Source: Meandrina meandrites (lineage: Eukaryota > Cnidaria > Anthozoa > Scleractinia > Meandrinidae). Taken from it: a stretch of 64,000 nucleotides of DNA. This document shows, piece after piece, positions 48,197-59,895 of this stretch. The stretch lies in contig OY855903.1 of the NCBI GenBank assembly GCA_963693305.1, positions 55,246,150 through 55,310,149 of the forward strand, given 5' to 3'. The position numbers were made by a program, and so were the translations under genes. How positions within the stretch are numbered: position 1 is the first letter of the stretch; every line of letters begins with the position of its first letter. Below the pieces are notes generated by a model. That model had not been told where the DNA came from, searched no databases, and saw only the letters and a program-made list of their open reading frames with translations.

Positions 48197-51010
48197 TTAA
48201 TTTTGTTTAGAACGATGTTGGTCCCATCTGTCAGGCCAATACTGACATCGGCATCTATCGGTGAAGCCGGAAGTGTTCGGCTTACCGTCGCAGACACATC
48301 GTGTATTCGTGTCTCTATTTCCACACACCACAGCAAGTTTCTCGACTGGTTTACAAATGGAACTTTCCTCAGAACGTGGCACGTCTACAATCCTAAGATT
48401 ATCTTGATGATAAGGTGGCTTACATTGCCTAATTGCGCATGCGCGAGCCCAGATAGGTAGCAACGGGCCAGTTTTGCAGTCGATTTTGCAATGCGCGATT
48501 TTGGGATTTATAAGATCGCCTTTCTTGCAGGTCCAGGGCCGTATTGGATCACACCGTACACCGTCGTCAATACGACAGTATGCCATGCTATTCAACACTC
48601 CGACCATGTGCTCAACTTTTGTTTTAAACTTAGCATCGTACGCGGCCGCGAGAAGACACTTTCGAAACTCCACGTTACAATAGCACGGTCTGTAGCTAAA
48701 TATGGTGCCTTTCTTCGGAATGCTTTCCCCTCCTGCGCATGTCAGCATTCGATAGCAGCACAGGTCCAACTCGTTCTTAGGCTCCACCCCGCCTATCCTG
48801 GAAAACGTTTCTCTGGAGATGTCACAATAGTGCGTGACTTTCGTCAATGATTTGACAGTATCCGCTGAAATGCAGGCGAAGCCATCGCCGTTTTGCTCAT
48901 TTCCAATCATCCATCCCACGTTGGTGTCGTATAGTTCGATGCACAGTTTACCTTTGTCCGAGCAAAGTCCCGGATTGGCCCTGCACTGGTTAATTCCGGG
49001 CCTGCAGGACTTGTCGTTAGCGGCGCATTCACACCGCAGTTCCGATCCCCACATTTTGCAATTTCCATGGTGCGCGCAGACTTTCGGGATACGACAGAGA
49101 TTCACAAAATATTGACACCTGTGAATATTATAAGCAGAATCAGTAGAAATTCATAATTCGATTATCTCGTACCCAGATCTTCCCAACCCTCTGGAGAAAA
49201 CATCAGGTAAAATCCAATTTCGTTTGCATCAAATGTGTCAGAAATCGATTACGCATGATTGGTATTTAAGTGGATAGAAAGCTCACTTGTTCATTATAAA
49301 TAGGTCATGAACTGCTTTCATATACAGGGAAATACCATTAACACAATCTTGAGATAAAATTGGGGAAGAAAAAAAGTCGCCACTCATGTTTTGCTGATAA
49401 ATTCAAATCCTCAGTCAAGCTCTCAATAGTGATGAAAAAGAGCGCGCTCTGTGTTTGACTCGTGCAAGCTAACTGTATGCGTCAGATTTGCGAAGTTTTT
49501 CACACACCTTTTTATTCACAGGCATGGTTATTGACAAACTTTTGTGCTAACAAGCTTGAACTACAAACTGTTTCTGTAGCCATAATGTACTGTAGAAACG
49601 TTCAAAAGAAAAAAGGCTTTTTGTAGAGCCTTTAAAATCCGCTGTATTTTCTGGCAGCTCACTTATGCGCGCGAATAAAAAACAAAGTTTTTATCATCTG
49701 CGCCCAAATGATGACGAAGTTCATTTACCAATCAGAATAGCCAACTGAGCGGACTTGGCCAGATGTTTCGTATTAAGCGAGTAACATCTGGGTACGAGAT
49801 TATATTCGCGGCTCATGAAGTCAATACTGCTCAAGTTTTGTCTGATTGGTTGAAAATATAAACGCATACGAAAATATAACTGAAAGCTTGCAGCATACTG
49901 CGTCACATTCTATTGGATCAAGCACAACGTGCTTTGCAAAGATGTCGCACGTCACGCTGAATCTCGCACTAAGTGCAAATCAAATTACAGAACTACAAAC
50001 AATAGGGCAAAACCTATTTTCATTCAAAAACAATTATTGTTCCGCGTCAAGAGAGGTACCTAATCCTCTCTTGTCTGAGAAGCATACGGCCTAAACGGTT
50101 ATTGATCTAGCTAGACTGAGAATAATTATAACTCTGGTGTCGACTGGCAATAGTTAACTAGGCGCGGTGCGCTGAATTCCGGATTGAACGGTAAGGGTTC
50201 GAGCCCTGGTCGGGTCACTGTGTTGTCTTCTGGGGCAAGACACTTAACTCTCATAGTGCCTCTCTCCACCCAGGTGTAGAAATGGGTACCGGCGAATTGT
50301 ACTGCTGGCGGTAACCCTGGGATGGACTAGCATCCCATCCAGTTGAAATACTCCTAGTAAAGTCACTCATGCTGTGGAAACTGGAATAAGCTCCGGACTA
50401 GGCTCGAACCCAGACTTTACCTTTACCTACCATTACAGAGTAAGAGTTACTCCTTCATCCGCTCCAGTGATGTTTAATCATCAATTGTGTAAAATATCAA
50501 CCTAGATAATATTCTTACCTACCTACACTTATGTTTTAACCATTGTGTTCCGTATTCATTTTTCTCGGGAGGGGCATCGCACACGCAACGGGTTCCGTGT
50601 TCCCCGCAAACGAAAGTTCCATAGCGCCCTCCATAGCTATTTAGTTTTGTCGGAACGCACCGCGGCTCCCCGTAGCTCGGGCCAACATTCCGCCTGTGAA
50701 ACATATTGGGACCTGGAACGGTGGGAAAACATCTGTACCCATAACTAACTTGGACTCCATCATTGACCAGCGAATGAAAGACGTTTCCACTGAATTCTAA
50801 ATGACAGTCAGCGATTCTTGGATCGACGAGGTCTCCTGTTTCGCAGTTTTTTGTCCTCAGGGGGTTGCAGCTCTCTTTCATGGGCAGTATGTATTGGTTT
50901 TTCAGTGCGACACATTGGATGAGGCTTGGGTTTTCATCACACACGCTTGTGGATGAGATAATCCACGGAAAAATAGAGAAGACAAGAATGCGTTGTAATT
51001 CAGCTTGCAT
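48197..51010 (-). CDS. Secreted Cys-rich protein with EGF-like and degenerate PLA2-like region, 469 aa
   Basis: Exon 1, 51010-50523, and exon 2, 49118-48197, join in phase 2. A signal peptide starts MQAELQRILVFSIFPWIISS. Residues about 60-165 contain a domain with ETGDLVDPRIADC and GTRCVCDAPPE. A cognate domain recurs near the C-terminus (KKGDLINPKIAHC, NTRCVCDGKPN), so the two ends are internal duplicates; even the following KCRCQY/RCRCQY is shared. Between them lie an EGF-like Cys segment (about 171-220) and a region resembling secreted phospholipase A2 of the group III type: NELDLCCYRMLTC, then CYCNVEFRKCL. The family's catalytic C-C-x-x-H-D-x-C is C283-C-Y-R-M287-L288-T-C290, so the active-site His-Asp pair is missing and hydrolysis is not expected. 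A role as a binding or matrix protein is inference. PLA2 kinship rests on the Cys pattern alone. Confidence 0.7.
50155..50440 (+). mobile_element. tRNA-derived SINE in PLA2-like intron
   Basis: Head contains a B-box-like GGGTTCGAGCC. The body carries GGGCAAGACACTTAACTCTC, CTCTCTCCACCCAGGTGTA, AATGGGTACCGGCGAA, GGATGGACTAGCATCCCATC and ACTCCTAGTAAAGTC. The same body blocks occur in the SINE at 52930. The 3' end has TTTACCTTTACC repeats. Confidence 0.8.
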
Positions 51011-51116
51011 GGCTCTTTTTAGACAAACCAAGTCAGGGCGTCATCAAAAGGAGAATTGCGCGCGCGCCTCGAAGAATAATCGTAAGCCTCGCGCACAAGC
51101 TCATAATACAAACTTA

Positions 51117-51436
51117 GGCCCAGTTCAGACGTCGTGCTTCTGCCGTGCCGAACTAAATTCAGGAATTAAGTTCGACAAAAGCACTGCCACGGCAGTGAAT
51201 CAAACGTCGCGCTTCTGCCGTGCCAAACAAAATTCATAAATTATATTAAATGTATTTTGACGGGGGTAGTTACGGCGCCATTTTTGCTTGATCAACGCTG
51301 ACTAATTTGTTACGTGACTTCAGTAAGTCCTGAATTTGGCACGACGTCTGGATCAGAGTCGTGTTTGTGCCGTGCTACAGTCGAACCTATTACAATTAAG
51401 TTCGGCACGGCAGAAGTACGACGTCTGAACTGGGCC
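51117..51436. mobile_element. PIF/Harbinger-type MITE
   Basis: 320-bp element with TIRs GGCCCAGTTCAGACGTCGTG and TACGACGTCTGAACTGGGCC, flanked by TTA at 51114-51116 and 51437-51439. A 3-bp TTA duplication is typical of PIF/Harbinger. The inner part repeats GCTTCTGCCGTGCC in both orientations. It sits about 100 bp upstream of the PLA2-like gene and 540 bp upstream of eIF4E, in their shared divergent promoter region. Confidence 0.85.
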
Positions 51437-51493
51437 TTAGCTAACATAAGTGTAGAATATGAAATCTTATTCGCTCGCTCGATGATTTACGTA

Positions 51494-51634
51494 CGTTCGT
51501 TCGTTCGTTCGTTCGTTCGTTCGTTCGTTCGTTCGTTCGTTCGTTCGTTCGTTCGTTCGTTCGTTCGTTCGTTCGTTCGTTCGTTCGTTCGTTCGTTCGT
51601 TCGTTCGTTCGTTCGTTCGTTCGTTCGTTCGTTT
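51494..51634. repeat. (CGTT)n microsatellite, about 35 units
   Basis: Uninterrupted tetranucleotide run of roughly 141 bp followed by degenerate units to about 51690. It yields long Arg-Ser-Phe-Val or Thr-Asn-Glu-Arg frames that are artefacts of the repeat. Confidence 0.95.
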
Positions 51635-51979
51635 GTGCGTGGGTGCGTGCGTCCGTCCTTCCGTCCGTTCGTTGGTCCGTCCGTCAGTCCGTCGGACGGG
51701 AATATATATTGTTGGCGCTCCACGCTCTACCCGCTTTAATAAACCGTCTGTTCTGCAGGCTATTAAAATATGACACAAACATTTCTTTTGTTCGATCTAC
51801 TTAAACTACGTTTCACTTTTTTTCCTCAGCATTTCATTTATTTTGCCCTATTTCTGCTACTATTTCCTGGTCAGAAGGAGACTGGACGCTAATGACAAAA
51901 GTACGCATGTACAAGTTTCCCACGTGACGCCGGTAAGAGAAATATCCGAGAGATTTACGGCGATTTTACTCAAGTTAGT

Positions 51980-54900
51980 ATGGCTTCTGGCGATGAGTTA
52001 CCAGCTAAAGATCAAAAAGAACAAAGCAAAGAAGAGGTAAGATGCCCAAAGAATTATTCAAATTTATTGTGGTAAAATTTGCGCGGTTTTCGCGGGCGTA
52101 TTTGATGAAAAATCCGCTAACAAGAGCTCGTGAGTAGTGACTGCATGTCTTATGTAGAGATCAATTGAAAGCTATTTTTCGTTTAATTTGCTGCAATAAA
52201 AAAGCTTTTATTCGTATCATACTGTCCACCAATGATAAAAGGTTTTGTTTTGCCAACGATGTTGCCTAGTTGCGAAGAATATTTTCTGCTTTTTAGAGAT
52301 TTTACTCGACTGATTGTAGTTATCAGCTTTTACAGACAATTACTCGTGTGAGATTAAACCGATAAGCTATATTTCTGAGGACTTTATTCGGTTAATTGAT
52401 GTTGTCTTTAGTAGGCTGAACTAACAGAAAGCGATCTTCTTGCTAGTTTTTTTTTTAAACTTGCATCATAGGTATTAATGACATGCAATTTTGTACTCAG
52501 CTAATATTGTATAAATTAGTTGCGAAATATAAATTGGAAAGTGCATGGTTTTCTTCACACCGAAATAGTTCACTGAGTGGACTTACAAAGTTTCCTGCCT
52601 GGTAGTGGTGGGCTTAGTGAAAAGCTAAAATGTAATTTTCTTCTGTAGAAGGAAACCCAACATAGCTACATGTGTACACAAACTAAGTGTAACCTGCTTG
52701 TTTACAGATGTTTTTACTTTAAAGATCAAGCATTTTCTTTAGAAACAATCTCCAAATCACAACCTGGAATACTGAGTTTCTAAAGTATGATATCAGTTTT
52801 AAAAATTTAACAATTCGTGTACAGTATATCAAGACGATTTGCCTAAGCAGTTGGTGATTTTTTTCATTTATATATGTTACCTGTCTGTTTGCCCATACAC
52901 GTATGTTAATATTGTAATGACAAATTATTTGTTGAGGTGTAGTGAGTGGCCTGATGGTTACCATGCTGCATTCTATACCAAGTAGTCCAGGTTCAAGTCC
53001 ATGCTGGACACTTTACTCTCACATTGCTTCTCTCTTCACAGACTTGTATAATATATAAATGGGTACCAACAAATCTAATGCTGGGGTATCCCAGGGTAGC
53101 AGAAATACTCCTAGTCGCTTAATGCTACAAAAACCAGAGTTACAGTGCTATGCGCTGTACCGTTTTTGATTAATTTTTGACAACTTTTAGACATCTTTTT
53201 GACAATTTTCTGATGGCTTCTGTTTTAACTGGCCAATACTGCACTTTTATTGGCCAGTTCAAATGAAAGCCATTAGACAGTTGTGAAAAAGATGTCAAAA
53301 AGTTGTCAAAAATTAATCAAAAACTTTATCAAATGGCAATGGTATGGTACGCAGCACTTTAATTGATGGTTTGATAAGCCATTTAGGCTGATAAACTTAA
53401 CCTTTCTTGTTGATTATTTAGCAGGAAAAACCTAAAGATGGTCAGCCAACAAAAGATGGTGCTGCAGCTTCAGTGGCACCTTACGTAAAACATCCATTAC
53501 AAAATAAATGGGCTCTGTGGTTCTTCAAAAATGACAAGTCAAAATCATGGAAAGAGAATCTCCGGCTTGTAACTTCTTTTGATACTGTATCCTTTGCATT
53601 ATTCCGTGTTAGGACTGCAGACAATGGCTGACCAAAATTTGCCGATGTCTGGCAAAATCCCAACTGCAGTCGGACATCATGTCCTGCCAATTATTTTATG
53701 TCATAAAAAACTTCAAATGATTTTGCAGATGAATTTACATGCAAGTGTATCTTGAGCAAGACTGTAATTTGATTATATGCTGTGACTCTTGGATGAACTT
53801 TTATGCTGAGACATCAAGAAAATCAAGAAAATTCAGCGTAATGGTCATGTCTAACCCAGGGTAGGACATTAGCGCTCGCCCACTCGCCCAGGCCAGCGCT
53901 TCAAGCTGTGACCATTTTGGTCGCCATGGCGAGTGGAAATAAAATTTGGCGACTAAATTTTCCACACAGGTCGCCAATTTGGCAGTTCAATTTTGCAGTT
54001 CAATCACTAAGCCAAACAAATTTGACCACAAAACTTTTCATTACAACTATTTCAATCGCCTATCTTACTTATCTGTGTGAGTCAAAGATACCTCATTGCT
54101 CAGACTCCTAATTGTGTTTTGATGCCTTCGGTCAGCTATAAAGTTTGCAAACCACATTTTTTTCCATTGTTTTAGTGTACTGTACAAGAATTAAACTTGT
54201 TTTGCATGTTTATCTTCCTTACCTGTTTCTTTAATCTTTTATTTACTTTTCTGCATGATAATTGGAACAGTTCAACAAAAAAACTCTTCAACGTAAACGA
54301 AAATAACTACGTTGGAATGTTCTTCGAACGATTTTAATTCGGCTCATAATGGTCAGCGGTATTACTTCATGTAAGGCAACATAAGGTGTCCTGCTTTAAA
54401 AACGCCTTGATTTTTGGTGACCAAAATTTTTCTAGCGGCGACCATTTTACAAAAGAAAGTCGCCAAAAGGCGACTTCTGAAAAACTTGAGCTTGAAGCAC
54501 TGCAGGCGAGTGTCAAAACTGTCGGGCGAGTACAGATCACCGATCACTCGCCCGTTTTGGCGAGTACGATTTTCAGCTTTCTACTTTCCACTTTGAAATA
54601 ATTCACACTGTTTACCATTTTGAAATCTCCCATAAACCTATCGCTTTGTCGCAATTTAATTTCTGGTTCTCAAACATACAAAAATAGCTTCGCTTGGTTA
54701 TCGTTAAATGATGAAGAGACATTGTATATTTGAACTCACTTAGTGTTAAAATGTGGAGATTTCTTCCTGGGATGTCTAAAACATCCGCTAGCAAGAAAAT
54801 ACCGCTTCTGATAGCAGCACGTCAACAACGGTCCATGAATCTTGCGATGTTGATGTTCGTCAGGGTGGGCGGAGCGAGGTTGGGGGGTGGGGGTGTTAAT

Positions 54901-57900
54901 GTTTTCTGTGTTTGTGTGGAGCTAGGAGACTGGGCGAGTGAAAAATTATCTGGACGAGTGTAGCTCGAAGGTCACTCGCCAAAATGGCAAGCGCTCCGAA
55001 ATTTTAGTTTCCAACCCTGCTAACCACATTTTTGATTTGTCTGACCAAAAAGGTGACTTAGTTGGACATTTGTCCTGTTTCAGACTAAAAATGCTTGCAA
55101 CTTAATGATAACTCATTCACTCTCATTAGTGCCCAAATTTAACAAAAAAAAACTGCACAAATCAGATGAGTTATGTTTGGAAGGCGGCGTTGTCAGAAGG
55201 ATGTTTGCATCTGAGATACTGTATGTTTAATTAAGAGGTGAATTTTGAGAGGGCTTAAGACTGTTTTTTGGAGGGCCGGGGGTTTCTACTAATTTTATGG
55301 TAATTTTATAAAGCAGTTTGATAAATAAATGGTTGATTGAACATTAGAAATAGCTAAGAATAGCCATTTGTTACCAGACCTCCTTCCTTGGTGTAATTCT
55401 TATGATCAGGGGTTTCAAGCCCTTGCATGAACTTAAATGGAATCAGTGAAGGACTGTTACAGTTTGTGCAGGATCCCTAAAACTTTGATGTGGGGCTTCG
55501 TTGAACTCTCTCTTTCCAAAAGCTTTGTAATTATCTATATTCCTCTGTGTGCCATATCTAGCTTCATTTAAATTTAAGAAACTGTCCTTGACTTGCTCTA
55601 TTACCAATAACAGGTTGAAGGTTTTTGGGCGTAAGTATAATAACATTGTATAATGACATTAGTGACATGTTATATCTGCTTACCTACCTGTAATTGCTGC
55701 TTTCACAATTTGTTTTGCATTTTCTTGGTTGTTGTAAATACCAAGAACAAAATCCCAGTCACTTATAAGCAGATCAATATTGGTGGACCAAATGCATGGT
55801 CTTGCAATTTTACTGTAATACAAGTTACACCAGTCGAGTCTATCTGGGAGTTCATGTCTGAAATTATTAACACAGAGTGGTTTTCATTTGAATATTGAAA
55901 GAGATTTGCACAAATTCCTTTGGCTTTGCATTATATGCTTAGTAAATTGGTTTGAAAATCTCCTGCAATTCTTGCTCTTGCACATTTATCAGGGCTCAAC
56001 ACTAGCTACATGTTTGTGGTGTATTTGCTCTGAGTTTTTATGGGAACACTGATTGTTTGCATTCATTCTGACTGGCCAGAGTAATAACTTTGGCTTTAAT
56101 TTTATGACGCCATTAAAGAATGCTCTATATGTATGTTGTGGTTGGTACAATCTGGTATTTTCCGTTGTTATAATGACGACCTTTAGTCTGTAAACTTTGA
56201 GTTTCAAATTTTAATTCAGATACATTCTAAGAGCCCACGCTCCTCCCTGTTGCTGAACAGTTTGATAGGAGACTGTTGGTACAAAGGTGGTGTGAAACGT
56301 GATAATCAAAAGCATGAGCACTAGGTTTGAAAAGTCGTTCTCTTACTCAATCTCAAGCTTGTACTCTAATCTAAAGGTCGCTAACATAACAAAGGAAACT
56401 TCCAGATTGTATCAAGGGTAAATTGAACCAAAACATGTTCATTTATTTTATGAAAATGGCCACACAAAGGAAATAGTTGTACCATTTTATATTAAATATC
56501 CCTGGACTCCCTTGAATGTATGTCTGCTTTTTATGCTTGTATAACAAAATTAAATAATTACTGGTTTTTTTTCAGTGTGTATAACTATATTCAAGCTGCT
56601 AGTAAGTTACAGTCTGGATGCGACTACTCAATGTTCAAGGTACTTGTAGAACAAGGGACTGTTGTTGTTGAAGTTGTTCTGGTAGTTTTCATCGTTGCAA
56701 CAGACATAACAAAAGTGCATGAAGGACCAGCCTCAACTCTCGGCAAACAATTTTCAACAAACAGAACTTGCTCCCATACCAACCCTGCATCACAGATCAA
56801 CACCCCTGGTGGACCACTGACAATACGACAGAGGTTCTTGTGCACAACTAGTAGCCTCGTCTACAACTGAACATCACTTGTCGTGCATGCACTCTGTTGA
56901 AACAGAAAGAAAGCTTGGGGACAGGTTCTGTGAACATTTGAGATGAGTTGAAAGGAAGCTGACCTGCCTGTCGCAAAATATTTCTCCTCTCCTGGTCACA
57001 CAATGGATGACATGACGGTGTCTGTTGTGCGATCAGGTACTACTAACATCAGAGAGCGACGCAGCACAGAGGGTCGCCTTTTTTTCAAATGCCAAATGCT
57101 GCAGGCACGTGGCATTAATGTTAACTTAAGTTTCATTTAAATGGACTCTGTGAGCGCACGCTTCACATGTTGCCACCTTTGAATAAAATGACACACGCTG
57201 ACTCCAACGGCTATTTCAATGATGAACGGAAATGTCTGGACATTGTTTTAACATTAATTTTTTAGCGCCAGATTACAAAAAACATTTTACACAGATATTT
57301 CATGGATATTTAGAATATACTTGACATAAGAACTTTGTAGGATCAGCAAACAGGCTTTAGAACTTAAATGTCATTACATACACCTGTAACAACCAGCAAT
57401 AGCAAGTTTATTTCTCACTCAAGTGCTGAATTGTTTTATTTACAGGAAGGAATTGAGCCAATGTGGGAAGATGCGAGAAATAGACAAGGAGGACGCTGGC
57501 TAGTTAACACACAGAAAAATTTTAGGCAACATGAACTTGACAGATTATGGCTTGAAACTGTAAGGAGTTTGCTATTATTACTACATCACATTAGTTACTT
57601 TAGCAATACTGAAATTTTATGTGAACCTGTTTTTAGGGTGATATTTTTGTTTGTGTACACTTTTTTTTTTTCAAAATTGATATCCATATATAATCATTGC
57701 TAGCAAGGCCAACAAGAGTGCTAGTTTGCTGTTAAATTTCTCACACATAAAAAAATAGATATATCAATTATAGCATTCCTATTTCTTTTCTTCAAATTTG
57801 AATTTAAAGGGACTGGGTCATAGCTGAGTTTAGTTTATTGTATTAGTTTTACCATAGAGCCAGGAAACTTGATGTTAGTGAATAAACAAGAAAACTTCTA

Positions 57901-59200
57901 TGGATCCAAAATGACAAGGCCATAGCTTAAATCATTTCTGTCAATCAAATAATTTATATCTCCCAAGCATTACATGTATAGTTAAAATTTACAAACAAAC
58001 AAGATTAGCTTTGAAAAGATTAGCATGTTCAGCCCAACAGTTATTCAAATACTGACATCACAACCCATCTCACCCGTCTTTAATTATATGGTGCATCCGT
58101 ACCTTCTTTTGTATTTGCTATGTTGTTGAAATGTTCCTTCACTCAGTTTCAAGTGATTGTTCCATGTTTCACTCAACTCTGTGGCCATTATTCTTACATG
58201 TGTATGTCTAAATTTGGCTTAAATCTGTGACACATTATTCCTTTAAGCATTGCTTAACTGACATTGATGCATTTTTGTACAGTTGATGCTTCTTATTGGA
58301 GAGGCGTTTGGGGAGTACTCTGACAGTGTATGTGGTGCTGTAGTTCAAATCCGTACTAAGGGAGACAAGCTGGCAATATGGACTAACAATGCATCAGATC
58401 AAGATGCCAACCTAAGTATAGGGTAGGTGTACTCAAAAGTAGTCCAAACGATGTCAAAGCATTGTCAAAAATTAGTAAAAGTAACTTTCTGCAAGTAGAA
58501 ACTGCAGCTTACAGCACTGTAATAGTAATATTAACCTTATGACTGAGTTGCATGACAAGCATTGGGTTTATGCGCAATAATCTATGGTGTTTCAAAATCG
58601 TGAAAACTCGAATGTTCAAAACTCAACTAGCGATCTCTTTCTCATTGGTGTCAGTCATAATTACCGGTATATCACTATAAGAATGAACCTAAAAAGAAAG
58701 AAAACAACCAAACTGGATCGAAAGTTACCAATCTCAATACAGTGACCTTGCATTTTGAACCTGCAGAAGTAAACTTCTTTTTCTAAGTTGCCCTTGCAAG
58801 CATCAGTTGAAAATGAAATGCCAGTTTGTATGGTTTTGAAAAGCACAGTAACACACAGTTGTTATAATTATGTTAATTGCAGTTCTTTCTTTTGCAGACG
58901 CAAATTCAAGGAGCGCCTCCACCTTCCACCCAAACTTGTTATAGGTTACCAGGTAAGTCTGACGACATGTTGCTATATGTAGTTGAATGTCATAAAATTA
59001 TGGATATTAAAAAATATAATTTACAAATATTCTCAGTCTAGAATTAGAAATAGTAATTGGACTTAGTGGAGAATAATTCAGGGAGTAATCGGGTGAGTAA
59101 TTTGTAACCATAATTTTATGTTATGTTTTATATTTTGCAGGCACATGAAGATACCATGAGCAAGACAGGATCTACCACAAAATCAATGTTCTCATTATGA
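51980..59200 (+). CDS. eIF4E: Translation initiation factor eIF4E, class I, 223 aa, 8 exons
   Basis: Exons in phase: 51980-52036, 53422-53586, 55614-55630, 56576-56639, 57446-57559, 58283-58422, 58898-58952, 59141-59200. The protein binds the mRNA 5' cap in the cytoplasm and recruits eIF4G. The core HPLQNKWALWFFKNDKSKSW is almost identical to animal eIF4E. Cap-stacking W62 and W108 with E109 (human W56, W102, E103) are present, as are KLAIWT, the eIF4G/4E-BP contact W79 (human W73) and the LWLET motif. The third exon is a 17-nt microexon encoding V-E-G-F-W and two bases of the next codon; the usual Asp after V-E is Gly77. Exon 2 has a tandem acceptor TAGCAG, so one Gln may be included or skipped. 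Introns carry a SINE, a palindrome and a hAT-like element. Confidence 0.95.
52930..53140 (+). mobile_element. tRNA-derived SINE in eIF4E intron 1
   Basis: tRNA-like head with TGGCCTGATGGTTACCATG and B-box AGGTTCAAGTCC, then the same body blocks as the SINE at 50155 (CACTTTACTCTCACATTGC, AAATGGGTACCAACAAA, AAATACTCCTAGTCGCTTAA). Diverged copy. Confidence 0.75.
53141..53360. mobile_element. Palindromic MITE in eIF4E intron 1
   Basis: AGTGCTATGCGCTGTACC and GGTATGGTACGCAGCACTT at the ends, with TTTGATTAATTTTTGACAAC and its complement inside and GGCCAATA/TATTGGCC at the centre. It ends about 60 bp before eIF4E exon 2. A degraded relative is seen near 58425-58520. Confidence 0.8.
53857..55019. 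mobile_element. hAT-like non-autonomous element in eIF4E intron 2
   Basis: 1163 bp with ends CAGGGTAGGA and TCCAACCCTG once alignment slack is allowed, and a flanking CTAACC on both sides (53851-53856, 55020-55025). Subterminal TIR sequence includes AGCGCTCGCC and GGCAAGCGCT. The interior has repeated CGAGT/ACTCG motifs such as GGCGAGT and ACTCGCCCGTTTTGGCGAGT. No transposase was seen. Confidence 0.7.
55631..56575. other. eIF4E intron 3, nothing recognised
   Basis: AT-rich intron with no clear repeat. A 116-codon frame covering exon 4 and running on into intron 4 is a read-through artefact. Confidence 0.5.
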
Positions 59201-59563
59201 TCATCAAAAGGACTACTTATAGGCAATATCAGAATTCTCTGATATTTTAAGAAAACTTAGGATTTATTCTATTTAAGGAAGCCTCTTGGCTTAAGCCACA
59301 GACGTTGCTTATGCAAGGTGTGCATTCTGACTGTGATGTGAAGAGACAACCCTGAATACTTTAAAATACATAAGTAGCTTGGAGATATTTTGGCTTTTTA
59401 TCAGATTATGGAATGATGTACAGATGAAAGGGTCATGTCACGGCATTAATAATCATTTCGCAATTTTCTTTGAATTGAAGTACTGCTTAAAAATCGTAAC
59501 AGTGGGGAACATTGTCAAGGATTGCAAACAACACAGTTCAAAATGAAGCCAAATTAATCGGGC

Positions 59564-59584
59564 GGGGGGGGGGGGGGGGGGGGG
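59564..59584. repeat. Poly-G tract, 21 G
   Basis: Uninterrupted guanines about 365 bp past the eIF4E stop codon, probably in or near its 3' UTR. Confidence 0.9.
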
Positions 59585-59756
59585 CAAAATTATGTGTGAC
59601 ATAGCTCTGTTCAAAACCTTGTACTCTGCGTGACGTGTCACATCACCACTGTGAGAAAGTTATAACTGATAGTTATACATGTAACTATAGTTATAACAGT
59701 GACAGTATCTTACGAGAAACGAGGGTTGCTTTATCACAAATACCTTGACAGTTTGA

Positions 59757-59895
59757 TTCTATGGAAGTTTTTTCTTCACTTTTCTGTCACGCAATAAGTT
59801 GTGTGACAGAAACATTGTATGGGAGTTTTTTCTTCACTTTTTTATCACGCAATAACTTGTGTGACAGTAACATTGTATGGGAGTTTTTTCTTCAC
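59757..59895 (+). repeat. Tandem repeat, unit about 62 bp, 2.3 copies
   Basis: ATGGGAGTTTTTTCTTCAC followed by TTTTTATCACGCAATAA and CTTGTGTGACAGTAACATTG repeat in order, with few substitutions between copies. Confidence 0.85.

Noticed and set aside
48203..49115. Plus-strand frames opposite the PLA2-like exon
   Set aside because: They are shadows of the minus-strand coding exon, which has the conserved Cys pattern and correct splice phase.
51467..51778. Long minus and plus open frames rich in Thr-Asn-Glu-Arg or Arg-Ser-Phe-Val
   Set aside because: They are translations of the CGTT microsatellite; a tetranucleotide repeat with no stop stays open in several frames.
56520..56870. 116-codon frame as a separate gene
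   Set aside because: It contains eIF4E exon 4 flanked by intron sequence; splice sites and family alignment show the exon is only 56576-56639.
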